The position numbers and the translations under genes are program-made. Below, piece after piece: positions 26,763 to 37,093 of a stretch of 64,000 nucleotides of DNA (its first letter is position 1; every line of letters starts with the position of its first letter). Under the pieces are notes generated by a model. The model was not told the DNA's origin and ran no database searches. It saw nothing but the letters and a program-made list of their open reading frames with translations. Source of the DNA: Colwellia sp. 1_MG-2023 (GTDB lineage: Bacteria; Pseudomonadota; Gammaproteobacteria; Enterobacterales; Alteromonadaceae); contig NZ_JAUOPE010000005.1 in the NCBI RefSeq assembly GCF_030546755.1, forward strand, positions 32,411 through 96,410. The letters run 5' to 3'.

Positions 26763-27170
26763 ATGATTGAGCACAGACTACTTCGCAGTATTTGCCATGC
26801 ATCTTTAGGCACTAATGATGTTTCACAAGCTAAAGCTTTTTATCAGCCTTTACTAAAAATACTTTCGATAGAGTTAGTCTGTGAATATGAAAATGCGATT
26901 GCTTTTGGTAAAAACGGCTATCCGGAGTTTTGGGTACAAATTCCTTACGATCAAAAAGTGTCGAGTCAAGGCAATGGCGTACATTTTGGTTTTGTTGCCA
27001 CGAATAAAAATCAAGTCGATGACTTTTACCAAAAAGCACTGGCGTTAGGTGGTAAGGATAATGGGCAACCGGGTGTTAGACCTGAGTATGGCGATAAATA
27101 TTATGGTTGTTTTGTTTCTGATCTTGAAGGAAATAAAATTGAAGCGTGCTATTGGCAGCTAGATAATTAG
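26763..27170 (+). CDS. VOC-family (glyoxalase-like) protein
   Basis: A 135-residue vicinal-oxygen-chelate fold protein. The first unit begins ICHASLGTNDVSQAKAFYQP and the second includes GVHFGFVATNKNQVDDFYQK, with the C-terminal SDLEGNKIEACYW typical of the family (Glu as metal ligand). It may be a glyoxalase-like lyase or a dioxygenase-type enzyme; the substrate is unknown. Single gene. Confidence 0.85.
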   Translation: MIEHRLLRSICHASLGTNDVSQAKAFYQPLLKILSIELVCEYENAIAFGKNGYPEFWVQIPYDQKVSSQGNGVHFGFVATNKNQVDDFYQKALALGGKDNGQPGVRPEYGDKYYGCFVSDLEGNKIEACYWQLDN

Positions 27171-27250
27171 GTGTTGCTTAGTTTTTATTTGAAACTATTT
27201 TGTTGATTTTAAAGGGAAATATAGAGAAATTAAAACGAGGTAGTTAAATA

Positions 27251-27349
27251 ATGAAAATTGACTTTATCATTGTCTTAACTTCGTTTTATACTGACGCTCT
27301 TAAAATTATCGTCATAATTATTAACATAAAGAGGTATTTCATTGTTTAG
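27251..27349 (+). CDS. possible 32-residue leader ORF overlapping the next gene
   Basis: ATG 27251 is preceded by GAGG (27237-27240). The short hydrophobic product (KIDFIIVLTSFYTDALKIIV) ends at TAG 27347-27349, eight bases past the TTG start of the TPR/GGDEF gene. The overlap could couple translation of the two. It may equally be a chance ORF. Confidence 0.3.
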   Translation: MKIDFIIVLTSFYTDALKIIVIIINIKRYFIV

Positions 27350-29270
27350 AGGTTCATTCAATTTTTTAAAGTTGCTACCCCCTCTAGTGATGAGTCTTTT
27401 GTTGTTGATAACGGGTCAAGTAAAAGCTTGGCAAGCTATTGAGAATAGTACTTTCGACGCTTTTATTCAAAAAGCGGAATCACTTAAAGATATTAATGTT
27501 GCACAGGCTTTTAGGTTTTTAGAGGCTCAAAGTCAGCATTTGTCGTCATTATCAATTGAAAATCAATTAATTTATAACAAATTATTAGCGGAACTGTACG
27601 TTGAGCAAGCGCAATATCAACAAGGCTATAATCTCGCTAGCGATGCATTAAAGTTAGCAAGAGGGTTAACAAGCCCCAGTATTACCTCCTCAGAGATTCT
27701 ATATGCAAGGGGCTTTGCTTTAGAAAGTTTGGGAGATTATCAAGCTGCTCGCGAAGATTATTTGAATGGACTAGAAATTGCTGATTCATTAAATAATAAA
27801 AAAATTCTCGCCATTGGTTTGGTTAACCTTGGAGCGCTAGATTATTTAATGGAGCAGTTTGATCGTTCGCTTATTATGTTTAATGACGCTTTAGCCATTG
27901 CTCAAAAAATAAATGATGATGAATTGTTAGGTTATATTTCTGGCGAAATGGGCATTTTATACAGTCTGATAAATCAAGAAGACAAATCACTTAGTTATCA
28001 TAAAAGCGCCTATGAGTATTATATAAAAGCGGGAAAAGTACTTTATGCCATTAATACCTTACGAAACATTGCGTCTAGTCATTCAGTCAATGAAAGATAT
28101 GAAGAAGCGATTGAAGTATATGAGCAAGTACTTGAAAATATAAATGAAATTTCAAATAACGAATTAATTGCTTCTGTATATTCTGGTATGGCTTGGGCAC
28201 AAGTTAAACAAAAAGATAGTGATCCTGAGGCGTCTTATCAATATATGCTTATCGCGAGTCAATACATAGATCAAACAGAACAAGTAGATATTCCCATAGC
28301 GCATGCCCTTGATAAAGGCTACTTATTTTTGGAACTTGGACGCTATCAAGAAGCGTTAGACAATATGCATATTGCAACTGAGTATTTAAAGCAATATGAA
28401 GGCAGTGATCAGAAAATTGTCACGACTATCTCAAAACTAAATTTATTGTATTTAAAAGCTGAAACATATTTCAAAATTAAAGATTATCAACAAGCTTATC
28501 AAGCGCAAGATGAATTTATATCTTTCGCACTTTCATTACCTGAAAAAAGTAATGTTGATGAAACTGAAGATCTTAGAATGCGCTATGAAAGTGAACAGGC
28601 TGATTTGCAAACCAAAATATTAGAACAAAAAGAGTCTGTTCAGTCTTTATTATTATCAGATGCTAAAAATGAGGTTAAATATCGTCAAATATTTATTACT
28701 GTTTTTGCGTTAGTAGCATTAGGTTTAGCATGGATATTAATAAAAATTATTAGGGGGCAGAAAAAATTACTGAGAGCAACAATCACCGACAGATTGACAA
28801 AGGTTGCCAACAGAGCTCAATTATTGCAATCAGGCGATAGATTATTTACGCAAGCGAAAACTGACAATACTCGCTTAAGTGCAGTTACCATCACTGTTGA
28901 TAATTTAAGACAAATTAACCTTGAGCATAGCCATAATACTGGCGATTTCATTTTAAAGAAAATTGCAGAGTTAGGACTTGAACATATCAATGAACAAGGG
29001 GTTTTTGCTCGATTCGATGCGGGTAAATTTGTCGTTTTACTTATCAATAACACTGAGCAACAAGTGAATGTTATTGTTGATAAAATAAGATTATCAATTG
29101 CACAAAATAACTGGTCAGAACAAAACGTTATCCATGTATCTATAAGTATTGGCATTGCACATTTTCATCCGGATAAACATCCAACATTAGCATCCTTGCT
29201 AACAAACGCCGATTTGTTAAAGCATCAAGCGAGCAATGAAGAAAAAAATAAGGTAAGCGATGATGAATAA
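27342..29270 (+). CDS. TPR-repeat membrane protein with degenerate GGDEF domain
   Basis: A 642-residue protein with an N-terminal signal/anchor, about 380 residues of TPR repeats in the periplasm, a coiled coil, a membrane helix (about residue 450) and a C-terminal GGDEF-type domain. The active-site loop is FDAGKF in place of GGDEF and the RxxD inhibitory site is missing, so diguanylate cyclase activity is unlikely; a sensing or partner role is more probable. The start is TTG at 27342 with AAAGAGG seven bases upstream. It overlaps the next GGDEF gene by 11 bases. Confidence 0.85.
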   Translation: MFRGSFNFLKLLPPLVMSLLLLITGQVKAWQAIENSTFDAFIQKAESLKDINVAQAFRFLEAQSQHLSSLSIENQLIYNKLLAELYVEQAQYQQGYNLASDALKLARGLTSPSITSSEILYARGFALESLGDYQAAREDYLNGLEIADSLNNKKILAIGLVNLGALDYLMEQFDRSLIMFNDALAIAQKINDDELLGYISGEMGILYSLINQEDKSLSYHKSAYEYYIKAGKVLYAINTLRNIASSHSVNERYEEAIEVYEQVLENINEISNNELIASVYSGMAWAQVKQKDSDPEASYQYMLIASQYIDQTEQVDIPIAHALDKGYLFLELGRYQEALDNMHIATEYLKQYEGSDQKIVTTISKLNLLYLKAETYFKIKDYQQAYQAQDEFISFALSLPEKSNVDETEDLRMRYESEQADLQTKILEQKESVQSLLLSDAKNEVKYRQIFITVFALVALGLAWILIKIIRGQKKLLRATITDRLTKVANRAQLLQSGDRLFTQAKTDNTRLSAVTITVDNLRQINLEHSHNTGDFILKKIAELGLEHINEQGVFARFDAGKFVVLLINNTEQQVNVIVDKIRLSIAQNNWSEQNVIHVSISIGIAHFHPDKHPTLASLLTNADLLKHQASNEEKNKVSDDE

Positions 29271-30510
29271 TATAATGCCTTATTCAATACTCTTGTTTTT
29301 ATTGTTATGTTTTTCTAGCGATTTGCGCTCAGAAGAACAACTAAATAAAGCGCCGACATTATTAGATGTTGGTCAGCCTGAAGAATCTCACCTTCTCGAT
29401 AGCGAAAAACCTTTTCCGGTAGATGCAAAAATAATAGCTTTATTAGAGAGCAGTGAAAAAGAGCCTTTGGTAGCTGCATCTCTGTTATCTAAAGTGAACG
29501 AAATTAGTCAAAACTTTAATATCGCTGAAAAGTACTTAATGTTGATTATTCGCGCTAATATCATTACAGAAGATGCAGATATTCATAAAGCGATCAATTG
29601 GTTAAATAAAGCTATTTTACTTGAAAATAAAATAGCTTATGCACAATTGATACTTCCAGAGTTTAATCAAATACATTTAAATTTAGCAAAGAGGTATATT
29701 CAATTAGCTCAATATAAATCAGCTTATGAGCAAAAAAATAAATATTTGGATAAATATCGTGATTATAGAAAGCAGTTAAGAGAACAGCGCTTAGCCAAGT
29801 TAAATGCTAAATACGAGACTGATTTAAAAGTGAAAAAGAATGAATTATTAAAAACCGAACATGAATTACAACGCTTACAACTACAAGAAACAGAAAAGGA
29901 AGCGGTGGTTCAACAGCGTAATATTGGAATTTTACTGATCACTGCCATTATTTTTATCGCGCTTTTAATTCGACAATTAAAAATCAATGCTACGTTAAAA
30001 AGACTTACCGAACGTGATAATTTAACGCGGTTGTTCAATCGTCAATCTTGTTTTGAACAAGGTGAGATACTGATAGAGTCGGCGTTAAAGTATCAACATG
30101 ATATCAGTCTAATCCTTATTGATATTGACAATTTCGAACAAGTGAATCAACAGTATGGTTATGTTATTGGTGATGAACTGATAAAAGGTATCAGTGAATT
30201 AGGTAAAGAAACTATTCGACCTCGTGATATTTTTGCTCGTATCGCTGGCGAAGAATTTGCGGTAATTTTACCACAAACTAATCATGAACAAGCCAAAGCG
30301 ATTGCTGAGCGTTTTCGAGAAAAAGTACAACACTTTCGTTACGTTTATCAAGAAGAACAACTACAACTAACAATCAGTGTTGGCGTCGCGACATTGTCAC
30401 AAACGCAGAAGAATTTTGGAGCATTAGTTAATGCCGCAGATTCAGCATTAACCAAAGCAAAAAATACCGGTCGTAATCAAGTCTGTAGCTATATTAATCA
30501 AGATTGCTAA
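29260..30510 (+). CDS. membrane diguanylate cyclase (AGEEF)
   Basis: A 416-residue protein with a signal/anchor, a short helical TPR-like periplasmic part, a coiled coil, a membrane helix (IGILLITAIIFIALLI) and a GGDEF domain. The signature is RIAGEEF, with RPRD at the inhibitory I-site position just before it. AGDEF/AGEEF variants can still be active, so c-di-GMP synthesis is plausible. It follows the degenerate GGDEF gene by an 11-base overlap, which suggests coupled translation and perhaps joint assembly. Confidence 0.87.
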   Translation: MMNNIMPYSILLFLLLCFSSDLRSEEQLNKAPTLLDVGQPEESHLLDSEKPFPVDAKIIALLESSEKEPLVAASLLSKVNEISQNFNIAEKYLMLIIRANIITEDADIHKAINWLNKAILLENKIAYAQLILPEFNQIHLNLAKRYIQLAQYKSAYEQKNKYLDKYRDYRKQLREQRLAKLNAKYETDLKVKKNELLKTEHELQRLQLQETEKEAVVQQRNIGILLITAIIFIALLIRQLKINATLKRLTERDNLTRLFNRQSCFEQGEILIESALKYQHDISLILIDIDNFEQVNQQYGYVIGDELIKGISELGKETIRPRDIFARIAGEEFAVILPQTNHEQAKAIAERFREKVQHFRYVYQEEQLQLTISVGVATLSQTQKNFGALVNAADSALTKAKNTGRNQVCSYINQDC

Positions 30511-30783
30511 TATTTATCAATTTCTAAAACTTTCTTTCATTCAGCTATTTTTTCCTCTGTGATAATCAGCTAAGCTAGACAAAGAAATAAAGGTTTACTT
30601 TCGCCTTAATCTATTCAAATTAATAATAATTAAAGTTCTTTTTAGTCATTTTTACATTAAAGAACAACAGGTTTTCATTAATGTTTATTTTTAAAAAGAA
30701 AATTTACGCTCAGCGTTTATTTGTTGATTAAAGTTAAACAAAATTAACAGTAGCTAAGTAGTTTATATTGGGAAAATTTATCC

Positions 30784-33087
30784 ATGTCTGATGCGCTTGA
30801 TTATAGTCTTGATGGTATTGAACAACGACCATTAAGGCAATTTACTGAAGAAGCTTATTTAAATTACTCCATGTATGTCATCATGGACAGAGCTTTGCCA
30901 CATATTGGTGATGGCTTAAAACCTGTGCAGCGTCGTATTGTTTATGCCATGTCTGAACTTGGTTTGTCGGCTGCAGCTAAGTATAAAAAGTCAGCACGTA
31001 CCGTAGGTGATGTGCTCGGTAAATTTCATCCGCATGGTGACTCTGCCTGCTATGAAGCTATGGTGTTGATGGCGCAACCTTTTTCTTACCGTTATCCATT
31101 AGTTGATGGTCAAGGAAACTGGGGTGCACCAGATGATCCTAAGTCATTTGCTGCGATGCGTTATACAGAATCAAGGTTATCCCGTTTTAGTGAAGTGCTA
31201 TTAAGTGAGCTTGGTCAAGGTACGGTTGACTGGTTACCTAATTTTGACGGTACGATGAAAGAGCCAAAAACGCTGCCCGCACGCCTTCCTCATATTATGT
31301 TGAACGGTATTACGGGTATTGCGGTGGGGATGGCAACGGATATTCCGCCACACAATGTTAGAGAAATGGCTAATGCGTGTGTCAAACTCATTGAATCACC
31401 TAAAACTGAAATTGGTGAATTATTAGAGGTTGTTAAAGGCCCTGATTATCCTACGGATGCTGAAATAATTACCCCGGCTGCTGATATTGAAAAAATCTAT
31501 CAAACCGGTCGCGGTAGCATTAAAATGCGGGCGGTTTATGATATTGAGCATGGTGAAGTGGTCATAACGGCATTACCTCATCAAGCATCTGGCGGCAAAA
31601 TTTTAGAACAAATTGCTGCTCAAATGACAGCTAAAAAGCTGCCTATGGTTATTGATTTACGTGATGAATCTGATCACGAAAATCCGACTCGATTAGTGGT
31701 TGTTCCTCGTTCTAATCGCGTTGATATTGAACAATTAATGCAACATTTATTTGCCACGACAGATTTAGAAAAAAACTATCGTGTAAATCTCAACATGATT
31801 GGCTTAAATAATAAGCCAGCCGTTAAAAATTTAAAAAGCATTTTAAGTGAATGGATAGAGTTTCGTCGTGAAACGATACGTCGACGCTTACAATATCGTC
31901 TAGATAAAGTGCTTGCTCGACTGCATATTTTAGATGGTTTATTAATTGCGTATTTGAATATCGATGAAGTCATTGAAATTATTCGTAATTATGATGAACC
32001 GAAAGCAGAATTAATGTCCCGATTTTCGCTTTCACAAATTCAAGCGGAAGCGATTTTAGAAATTAAACTTCGTCAATTAGCGAAGTTAGAAGAAATTAAA
32101 ATTCGCGCTGAACAAGATGAATTAAATCAAGAACGTGAAAAATTAGAAAAAATCTTAGGTTCAAATGCGCGCATGAATACCTTAATGAAAAAGGAAATTC
32201 TTGAAGCGGCAGAAAAATATGGTGACGAAAGACGCTCGAAAATAATCGAACGTACTGAAGCGAAAGCGTTATCAGAAAAAGATTTAGTGCCAAGTGAACC
32301 TGTGACCGTGGTTGTTTCTGAAAAAGGCTGGGCTCGTTGCGCTAAGGGACATGACATTGATGCTAAAATGTTAAGTTATAAAGCGGGTGATGAATATTTA
32401 TGCTCAGCAAAAGGGCGAAGTAATCGTCCAGTCGTTTTTATTGACTCTTCAGGTAGGGCATATACCACCGACGCTCATACTTTACCAACCGCCAGAAGCC
32501 AAGGAGAGCCGTTAACAGGACGTTTTAATTTATCTACAGGTGAAAACTTCGAACAAACGTTAATGGCCGATGACGACGCTAATTACTTATTAAGCAGCGA
32601 TGCAGGCTATGGCTTTGTTGGTAAATTTTCAGATATGGTTAGCCGAAATAAAAATGGTAAGGCCTTATTAAGTTTACCTGCGAATGCCAAAGTGATTGAA
32701 CCTAAAGCAATTACTGATCTTGAAAATGCCTTGGTGCTTGCGATCACCACTGAAGGAAGAATGTTGGTATTCCCTGTGAAAGATTTACCGGTTTTAAGTA
32801 AAGGTAAGGGCAATAAAATCATTAATATTTCTTCAGCACGGGCAAAATCAAGGGAAGAGTATGTAACGTTGCTTGAGGTTATTACTGATCAAGATGCGGT
32901 GACTTTACATGCCGGAAAACGAAAATTAACCCTCAAAGCAAGTGATATTGAGCATTATCGTGGTGAAAGGGGCAGACGTGGTAATAAGCTGCCTCGAGGA
33001 TTGCAGCGAGTCGATCGTGTTGAAGTTGAGTCGCCGGTTCAAGTGGCATCAGAACAATCAGATGCACCGGAGCCAAGTGGGGCATAA
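30784..33087 (+). CDS. parC: DNA topoisomerase IV subunit A
   Basis: A 767-residue breakage-reunion subunit that pairs with ParE. The active-site Tyr is in [11 protein letters not shown] (about residue 127), and the quinolone-determining region [10 protein letters not shown] keeps the usual Ser and Glu. The C-terminal beta-propeller region lies beyond about residue 500. Length is normal. Followed by a strong terminator at 33174-33218. Confidence 0.97.
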   Translation: MSDALDYSLDGIEQRPLRQFTEEAYLNYSMYVIMDRALPHIGDGLKPVQRRIVYAMSELGLSAAAKYKKSARTVGDVLGKFHPHGDSACYEAMVLMAQPFSYRYPLVDGQGNWGAPDDPKSFAAMRYTESRLSRFSEVLLSELGQGTVDWLPNFDGTMKEPKTLPARLPHIMLNGITGIAVGMATDIPPHNVREMANACVKLIESPKTEIGELLEVVKGPDYPTDAEIITPAADIEKIYQTGRGSIKMRAVYDIEHGEVVITALPHQASGGKILEQIAAQMTAKKLPMVIDLRDESDHENPTRLVVVPRSNRVDIEQLMQHLFATTDLEKNYRVNLNMIGLNNKPAVKNLKSILSEWIEFRRETIRRRLQYRLDKVLARLHILDGLLIAYLNIDEVIEIIRNYDEPKAELMSRFSLSQIQAEAILEIKLRQLAKLEEIKIRAEQDELNQEREKLEKILGSNARMNTLMKKEILEAAEKYGDERRSKIIERTEAKALSEKDLVPSEPVTVVVSEKGWARCAKGHDIDAKMLSYKAGDEYLCSAKGRSNRPVVFIDSSGRAYTTDAHTLPTARSQGEPLTGRFNLSTGENFEQTLMADDDANYLLSSDAGYGFVGKFSDMVSRNKNGKALLSLPANAKVIEPKAITDLENALVLAITTEGRMLVFPVKDLPVLSKGKGNKIINISSARAKSREEYVTLLEVITDQDAVTLHAGKRKLTLKASDIEHYRGERGRRGNKLPRGLQRVDRVEVESPVQVASEQSDAPEPSGA

Positions 33088-33173
33088 TCTATTAAAAGTA
33101 GGTTATTGCTTAGTTTAACTTTTATGTAACCAGTTAAGTTTACTGGTTGAAACGATTATTCCCTCTGATTAAC

Positions 33174-33218
33174 AAAGGCCTAGCACGTAACCCATCTTGT
33201 TACTTGCTAGGCCTTTTT
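33174..33218 (+). terminator. parC terminator
   Basis: AAAGGCCTAGC and GCTAGGCCTTT, extended by GTAAC/GTTAC, form a long stem followed by TTTT. A smaller AACCAGT/ACTGGTT hairpin lies just upstream. Confidence 0.85.
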
Positions 33219-33368
33219 AATGCGTGACATTTTAATTATTAGTTTTTGAACATTAAAAGATAATGACTACACATGGGAGAATTACAACGTAATTCCTACG
33301 CTACATTTAAGTTTTGTCATAAAACTGTCATCTAAAACTCCTAAACTTTTAAGTGAAAGGAGATTTCT

Positions 33369-34142
33369 GTGTATAAGATTATTCAAAACATTATCCGTAA
33401 CAAAAAGATCACGGTAGTTTTTCAACCTATCTTTAATATTACCAACCAAACTATTGTCGGTTATGAAGCTTTATCTAGAGGCCCTGCTGATAGTATTTAT
33501 TACGCGCCTGATGTGCTCTTTAAAGCGGCGACTGATTGCGGATTATTATCTGAACTTGAAATATTATGTCGTGATACCGCGATTCAACAATTTGCCAACT
33601 TACAATTAACGGGTAAATTATTTCTCAATATAAGTCCCTTAGTGCTTTTAGATAAAGCGCACCCTCAAGGTGAAACGATAAAGCTTGTTGAAAAAGCAGG
33701 TTTAAATTGTCAGCAAATTGTTATTGAGTTAAGTGAGAAATATCCTTTTCCTAATGCTGAGACTTTAAGTCTAGCGTTAGCGAAATATCGGGAGTTTGGC
33801 TTTGATGTCGCTATCGATGATCTTGGTGCTGGGTATTCAGGTTTAAAAATGTGGAGCCAATTACGTCCGGATATTGTCAAAATTGACCGCTATTTTGTTG
33901 AACATTGTCATTTAGATAGTTTTAAAAGGAAGTTTCTCAAAGCAATATTTGAATTAGCTAAATCGGCTCAAGCAAAAGTGGTGGTAGAAGGCATAGAAAC
34001 CTTTGAAGAATATGAGTTATTAAGACAGTTAGGCATGAGTTATGCCCAAGGTTTTTATTTATCAAAACCCAGTGCAAACCCTATACGTGATTATCCACGG
34101 TGGCTTGAACAAGATTCACTTTATTTCCAATTAAATGCTTGA
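33369..34142 (+). CDS. stand-alone EAL-domain c-di-GMP phosphodiesterase
   Basis: A 257-residue protein consisting almost only of an EAL domain. The catalytic set seems intact: GYEALSRG (Glu), LFLNISP (Asn), VIELSE (Glu), IDDLGAGYSG (Asp pair), VKIDRYF (Lys), VVEGIET (Glu) and QGFYLSKP (Gln). Linear c-di-GMP breakdown is expected. GTG start with AAAGGAG seven bases upstream. It lies near the GGDEF pair but across parC, so it is separately transcribed. Confidence 0.9.
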   Translation: MYKIIQNIIRNKKITVVFQPIFNITNQTIVGYEALSRGPADSIYYAPDVLFKAATDCGLLSELEILCRDTAIQQFANLQLTGKLFLNISPLVLLDKAHPQGETIKLVEKAGLNCQQIVIELSEKYPFPNAETLSLALAKYREFGFDVAIDDLGAGYSGLKMWSQLRPDIVKIDRYFVEHCHLDSFKRKFLKAIFELAKSAQAKVVVEGIETFEEYELLRQLGMSYAQGFYLSKPSANPIRDYPRWLEQDSLYFQLNA

Positions 34143-34159
34143 TGAATACACAGTCATTT

Positions 34160-34687
34160 TTATTTATTGTGCAGCGCGTTAATGAGTTGGCAAAGTTGAG
34201 TAATTTTTATATTAGATAATTGTCGATAGTCAAAGTAAGGGCAAATCACTAGTTTTTTGTCGGCATTGACAGCAAACTCTGCTGATAGCCAATGACAAGT
34301 TTCAGAAAACCCTAATTTTGTTGCGTAGGTTTTTCCCATAATGATTGAAATGTTATCGGATAATAGTGGTTTGTTTGATACGTGTTGTAATATTTCTTGG
34401 GGTGTTAAATTAAATAATAAATTTTCATTGCTGTGATTTTGCAGCAAAGCACAATCTCGAAAGTCTTGCCATGTCTTATATTTTGTTGGGGTTAACTCAA
34501 AGGCTAACTTTGCATATACATTAAATATTTTTCGCCAATGATTGCCGGTAAGATCTGCAATTGTCTTAATTTCGCCAACTTGCATAGGACGACAAGCTTG
34601 TAGCGTCTGATATTCAGTAAGGGGCGGTGTATTTTCAATAAATACATTTAACTGAGCGGTTGGCTTTCCGAGTCCTTTAAAAGTCAT
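34160..34687 (-). CDS. conserved hypothetical protein
   Basis: A 175-residue soluble protein without signal peptide or membrane helices. HWRKIFNVYAKLAFEL and SISIIMGKTYATKLGF-like segments suggest a compact helical fold, but no catalytic motif is seen. I do not recognise the family with confidence. It converges with the EAL gene and lies downstream of the DUF3545 gene, separated by a terminator. Confidence 0.65.
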   Translation of the reverse strand: MTFKGLGKPTAQLNVFIENTPPLTEYQTLQACRPMQVGEIKTIADLTGNHWRKIFNVYAKLAFELTPTKYKTWQDFRDCALLQNHSNENLLFNLTPQEILQHVSNKPLLSDNISIIMGKTYATKLGFSETCHWLSAEFAVNADKKLVICPYFDYRQLSNIKITQLCQLINALHNK

Positions 34688-34719
34688 TTAATGCAGAATA
34701 ATCTTGGTAAATGGTAATA

Positions 34720-34745
34720 AAAAACCCAGTAAAAACTGGGTTTTA
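34720..34745 (-). terminator. terminator after the DUF3545 gene
   Basis: AAAACCCAGT and ACTGGGTTTT form a perfect 10-base stem around AAAA with A/T-runs on both sides. It follows the DUF3545 gene on the minus strand. Confidence 0.8.
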
Positions 34746-34765
34746 GTTTGAATGTTTTAATTAGC

Positions 34766-34939
34766 TTAAAACTCGTCCAACATATACTCTAATGAGTCTT
34801 CATAGACTTTTAAGTCTTTTTCAAGTTGGAACTTTTCTTTCAGTTGTTCTATTTCACGCCATTTTCTTTTTTTATTACTATTTGTTGCGGCTTTTGGTTG
34901 TTTACCAAGAGAGCCAAGTACTTCATCTAGCTTATCCAT
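34766..34939 (-). CDS. small DUF3545-family protein
   Basis: A 57-residue cytoplasmic protein: MDKLDEVLGSLGKQPKAA, then a basic KKRKWREIEQLKEKFQLEKD helix and acidic C-terminus, the layout of DUF3545. The start at 34939 has AAGGAG seven bases upstream; the longer frame to 34981 is unsupported. Function unknown. Confidence 0.85.
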   Translation of the reverse strand: MDKLDEVLGSLGKQPKAATNSNKKRKWREIEQLKEKFQLEKDLKVYEDSLEYMLDEF

Positions 34940-35051
34940 GGAATGCTCCTTTTTTCTACAACTGCATGATTTTTTTACCATACTTTCTCGAAAATTTGAA
35001 ACATTTTTTTAAGCTTTTAGCCAAGTAAGTGAATAGTAAGCCTTTTTATTT

Positions 35052-36008
35052 TTATAAAAGTGCGGAAAGTTGCTTTTCAAGTTTCACTTGGTCAATGGCA
35101 AAATTTCTGATCCCTTCAGAGAGCTTCTCAGTAGCCATAGCGTCTTCATTCATCAACCAACGAAACTCTGCTTCCGTCAGTGGTGATTCTTTCTCAATAG
35201 CAGGTTGATCATTAAATAACTTTTGCTCTACTTGTTCTTGAGAGTTGGCTAATTCATCTAATAACTGAGGGCTAATGGTTAATCGATCACAACCCGCTAG
35301 CGCTAATATTTCACCGCTGTTTCTAAAACTCGCCCCCATAACAACTGTTTGATAGTTTTTTGCTTTGTAATAGTTATAAATTTTACTGACCGATAATACT
35401 CCAGGGTCTTCTGCTGCAGGATATTCTGTTCTGCCGGTATCTTTTTTATACCAATCAAGGATACGGCCAACAAAAGGAGAAATTAAATAGGCACCTGCTT
35501 CAGCACATGCTTGCGCTTGAGCAAAACTAAATAATAAGGTTAAGTTACAGTTGATACCTGAATTTTCTAACTGTTCGGCTGCTTTAATTCCTTCCCAAGT
35601 TGATGCTAGTTTAATTAAAATTCTGTCATTACTAATGCCGGCTTCGTTGTACATGGCGATAAGTTTATGCGCTTTTTCGATCGAGGCTTGAGTATCAAAC
35701 GATAAACGTGCATCTACTTCGGTAGAAATACGGCCAGGAATTATTTTTAAAATTTCTAAACCAATTAATACTGATAATTTGTCCGCCGCGTCAATAACTT
35801 GCTGTTCTGGGTTGTCTGACTGATCTTTCGCCCAGCTTACGGCTTGGTCTAATAAATGTTGATAACTTTCTATCGAAGCAGCTTTAAGAAGTAATGACGG
35901 ATTTGTCGTGGCATCTTGCGGGTGAAATTTTGCGATAGCTTCAATGTCGCCAGTATCTGCAACAACCGTGGTCATTTTTTTTAATTGTTCTAGTTGGTTT
36001 GTCATCAT
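35052..36008 (-). CDS. tal: transaldolase
   Basis: A 318-residue TalB-type transaldolase of the non-oxidative pentose phosphate pathway, moving a dihydroxyacetone unit between sugar phosphates. DATTNPSL near the N-terminus and the Schiff-base lysine in [12 protein letters not shown] are visible, with [10 protein letters not shown] near residue 225. Length is normal. It is divergent from yaaA. Confidence 0.96.
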   Translation of the reverse strand: MMTNQLEQLKKMTTVVADTGDIEAIAKFHPQDATTNPSLLLKAASIESYQHLLDQAVSWAKDQSDNPEQQVIDAADKLSVLIGLEILKIIPGRISTEVDARLSFDTQASIEKAHKLIAMYNEAGISNDRILIKLASTWEGIKAAEQLENSGINCNLTLLFSFAQAQACAEAGAYLISPFVGRILDWYKKDTGRTEYPAAEDPGVLSVSKIYNYYKAKNYQTVVMGASFRNSGEILALAGCDRLTISPQLLDELANSQEQVEQKLFNDQPAIEKESPLTEAEFRWLMNEDAMATEKLSEGIRNFAIDQVKLEKQLSALL

Positions 36009-36097
36009 ATTTTCCTTTGATTGATGTGAAAAGTGTACCGATTAAGCGTTGAGCAAATCGTAAATAATATGACAAGCGGCTTATTTCTGGTGTGACT

Positions 36098-36120
36098 TCG
36101 ATAATTACTCAAATTATCGA
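36098..36120. promoter_or_regulatory. inverted repeat in the tal-yaaA promoter region
   Basis: TCGATAATT and AATTATCGA (9-base perfect arms) flank ACTCA. It is in the 293-base divergent gap and could be an operator for either gene; the binding protein is unknown. Confidence 0.4.
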
Positions 36121-36301
36121 TCATGAACATTTGAGTTCGAACACTAATTTGTATCAAATCCTAGCAAATTAGCAAGTAGCTTTTGTGAATTTTTATTAAA
36201 TAATTAGATTATTTGTGCATGCGATAGATCGCGATTTCATCGATTTAAATCTAGCTTCTCTATGATATAGTATCGGCAATGTTAATTGAGTAGGAACCGT
36301 T

Positions 36302-37078
36302 ATGTTACTAGTTGTCTCTCCAGCAAAAAATTTAGATTATGAATCACCGTTAACGACAGATAAATATTCACAACCTGAATTATTATCGCATAGCCAATTA
36401 TTAATTGAACAATGTGCAAAACTTTCTCCTGCAGAGATATCTTCATTAATGGGGATCAGCGATAAATTAGCTGGATTAAATGCCGCAAGATTTGGGCAAT
36501 GGGCACAACCTTTTACCACAGAAAATGCTCGACCTGCAGTGTTGGCTTTCAATGGCGATGTATACACAGGGTTAGATGCCAAAACCTTAACTGATGCTGA
36601 TTTTGAGTATGCTCAGCAGCATATGAGAATTTTATCGGGCTTATACGGTTTATTGAAACCTTTGGACTTAATGCAAGCTTATCGTTTAGAAATGGGGACA
36701 AAACTTTCTAATGAACGAGGAGCTAACTTGTATCAATTTTGGGGCGAGTTAATTACTGAAAAGCTAAATCAAGCAATTGCTGAACAAGGCGATAATATTT
36801 TAATAAATTTAGCATCAACTGAATACTTTAAAGCGGTGAAGAAAAAGTCATTGCAAGCTGATTTGATCACGCCTGCTTTTAAAGATTGGAAAAATGGTCA
36901 ATACAAAATGATCAGCTTTTTCGCGAAAAAAGCACGTGGCTTGATGGCTAGGTATATTATTGAAAATAAGGTAAATTCATTAGAAGGTTTAAAAGGGTTT
37001 TCTGTAGCAGGTTATCGCTATAATGAAGACTTATCAAAAGGTAATGATTGGGTTTTTACGCGTAAAGAGGCGGAATAA
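36302..37078 (+). CDS. yaaA: peroxide-stress protein YaaA
   Basis: A 258-residue DUF328/YaaA protein, which in E. coli lowers free iron during peroxide stress. It begins [16 protein letters not shown] and has [11 protein letters not shown] and [11 protein letters not shown], typical of the family. TAGGA lies six bases before the ATG. Convergent with the TonB-dependent receptor gene, with only 15 bases between them. Confidence 0.95.
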   Translation: MLLVVSPAKNLDYESPLTTDKYSQPELLSHSQLLIEQCAKLSPAEISSLMGISDKLAGLNAARFGQWAQPFTTENARPAVLAFNGDVYTGLDAKTLTDADFEYAQQHMRILSGLYGLLKPLDLMQAYRLEMGTKLSNERGANLYQFWGELITEKLNQAIAEQGDNILINLASTEYFKAVKKKSLQADLITPAFKDWKNGQYKMISFFAKKARGLMARYIIENKVNSLEGLKGFSVAGYRYNEDLSKGNDWVFTRKEAE

Positions 37079-37093
37079 CAATGCAAGGGGTAG

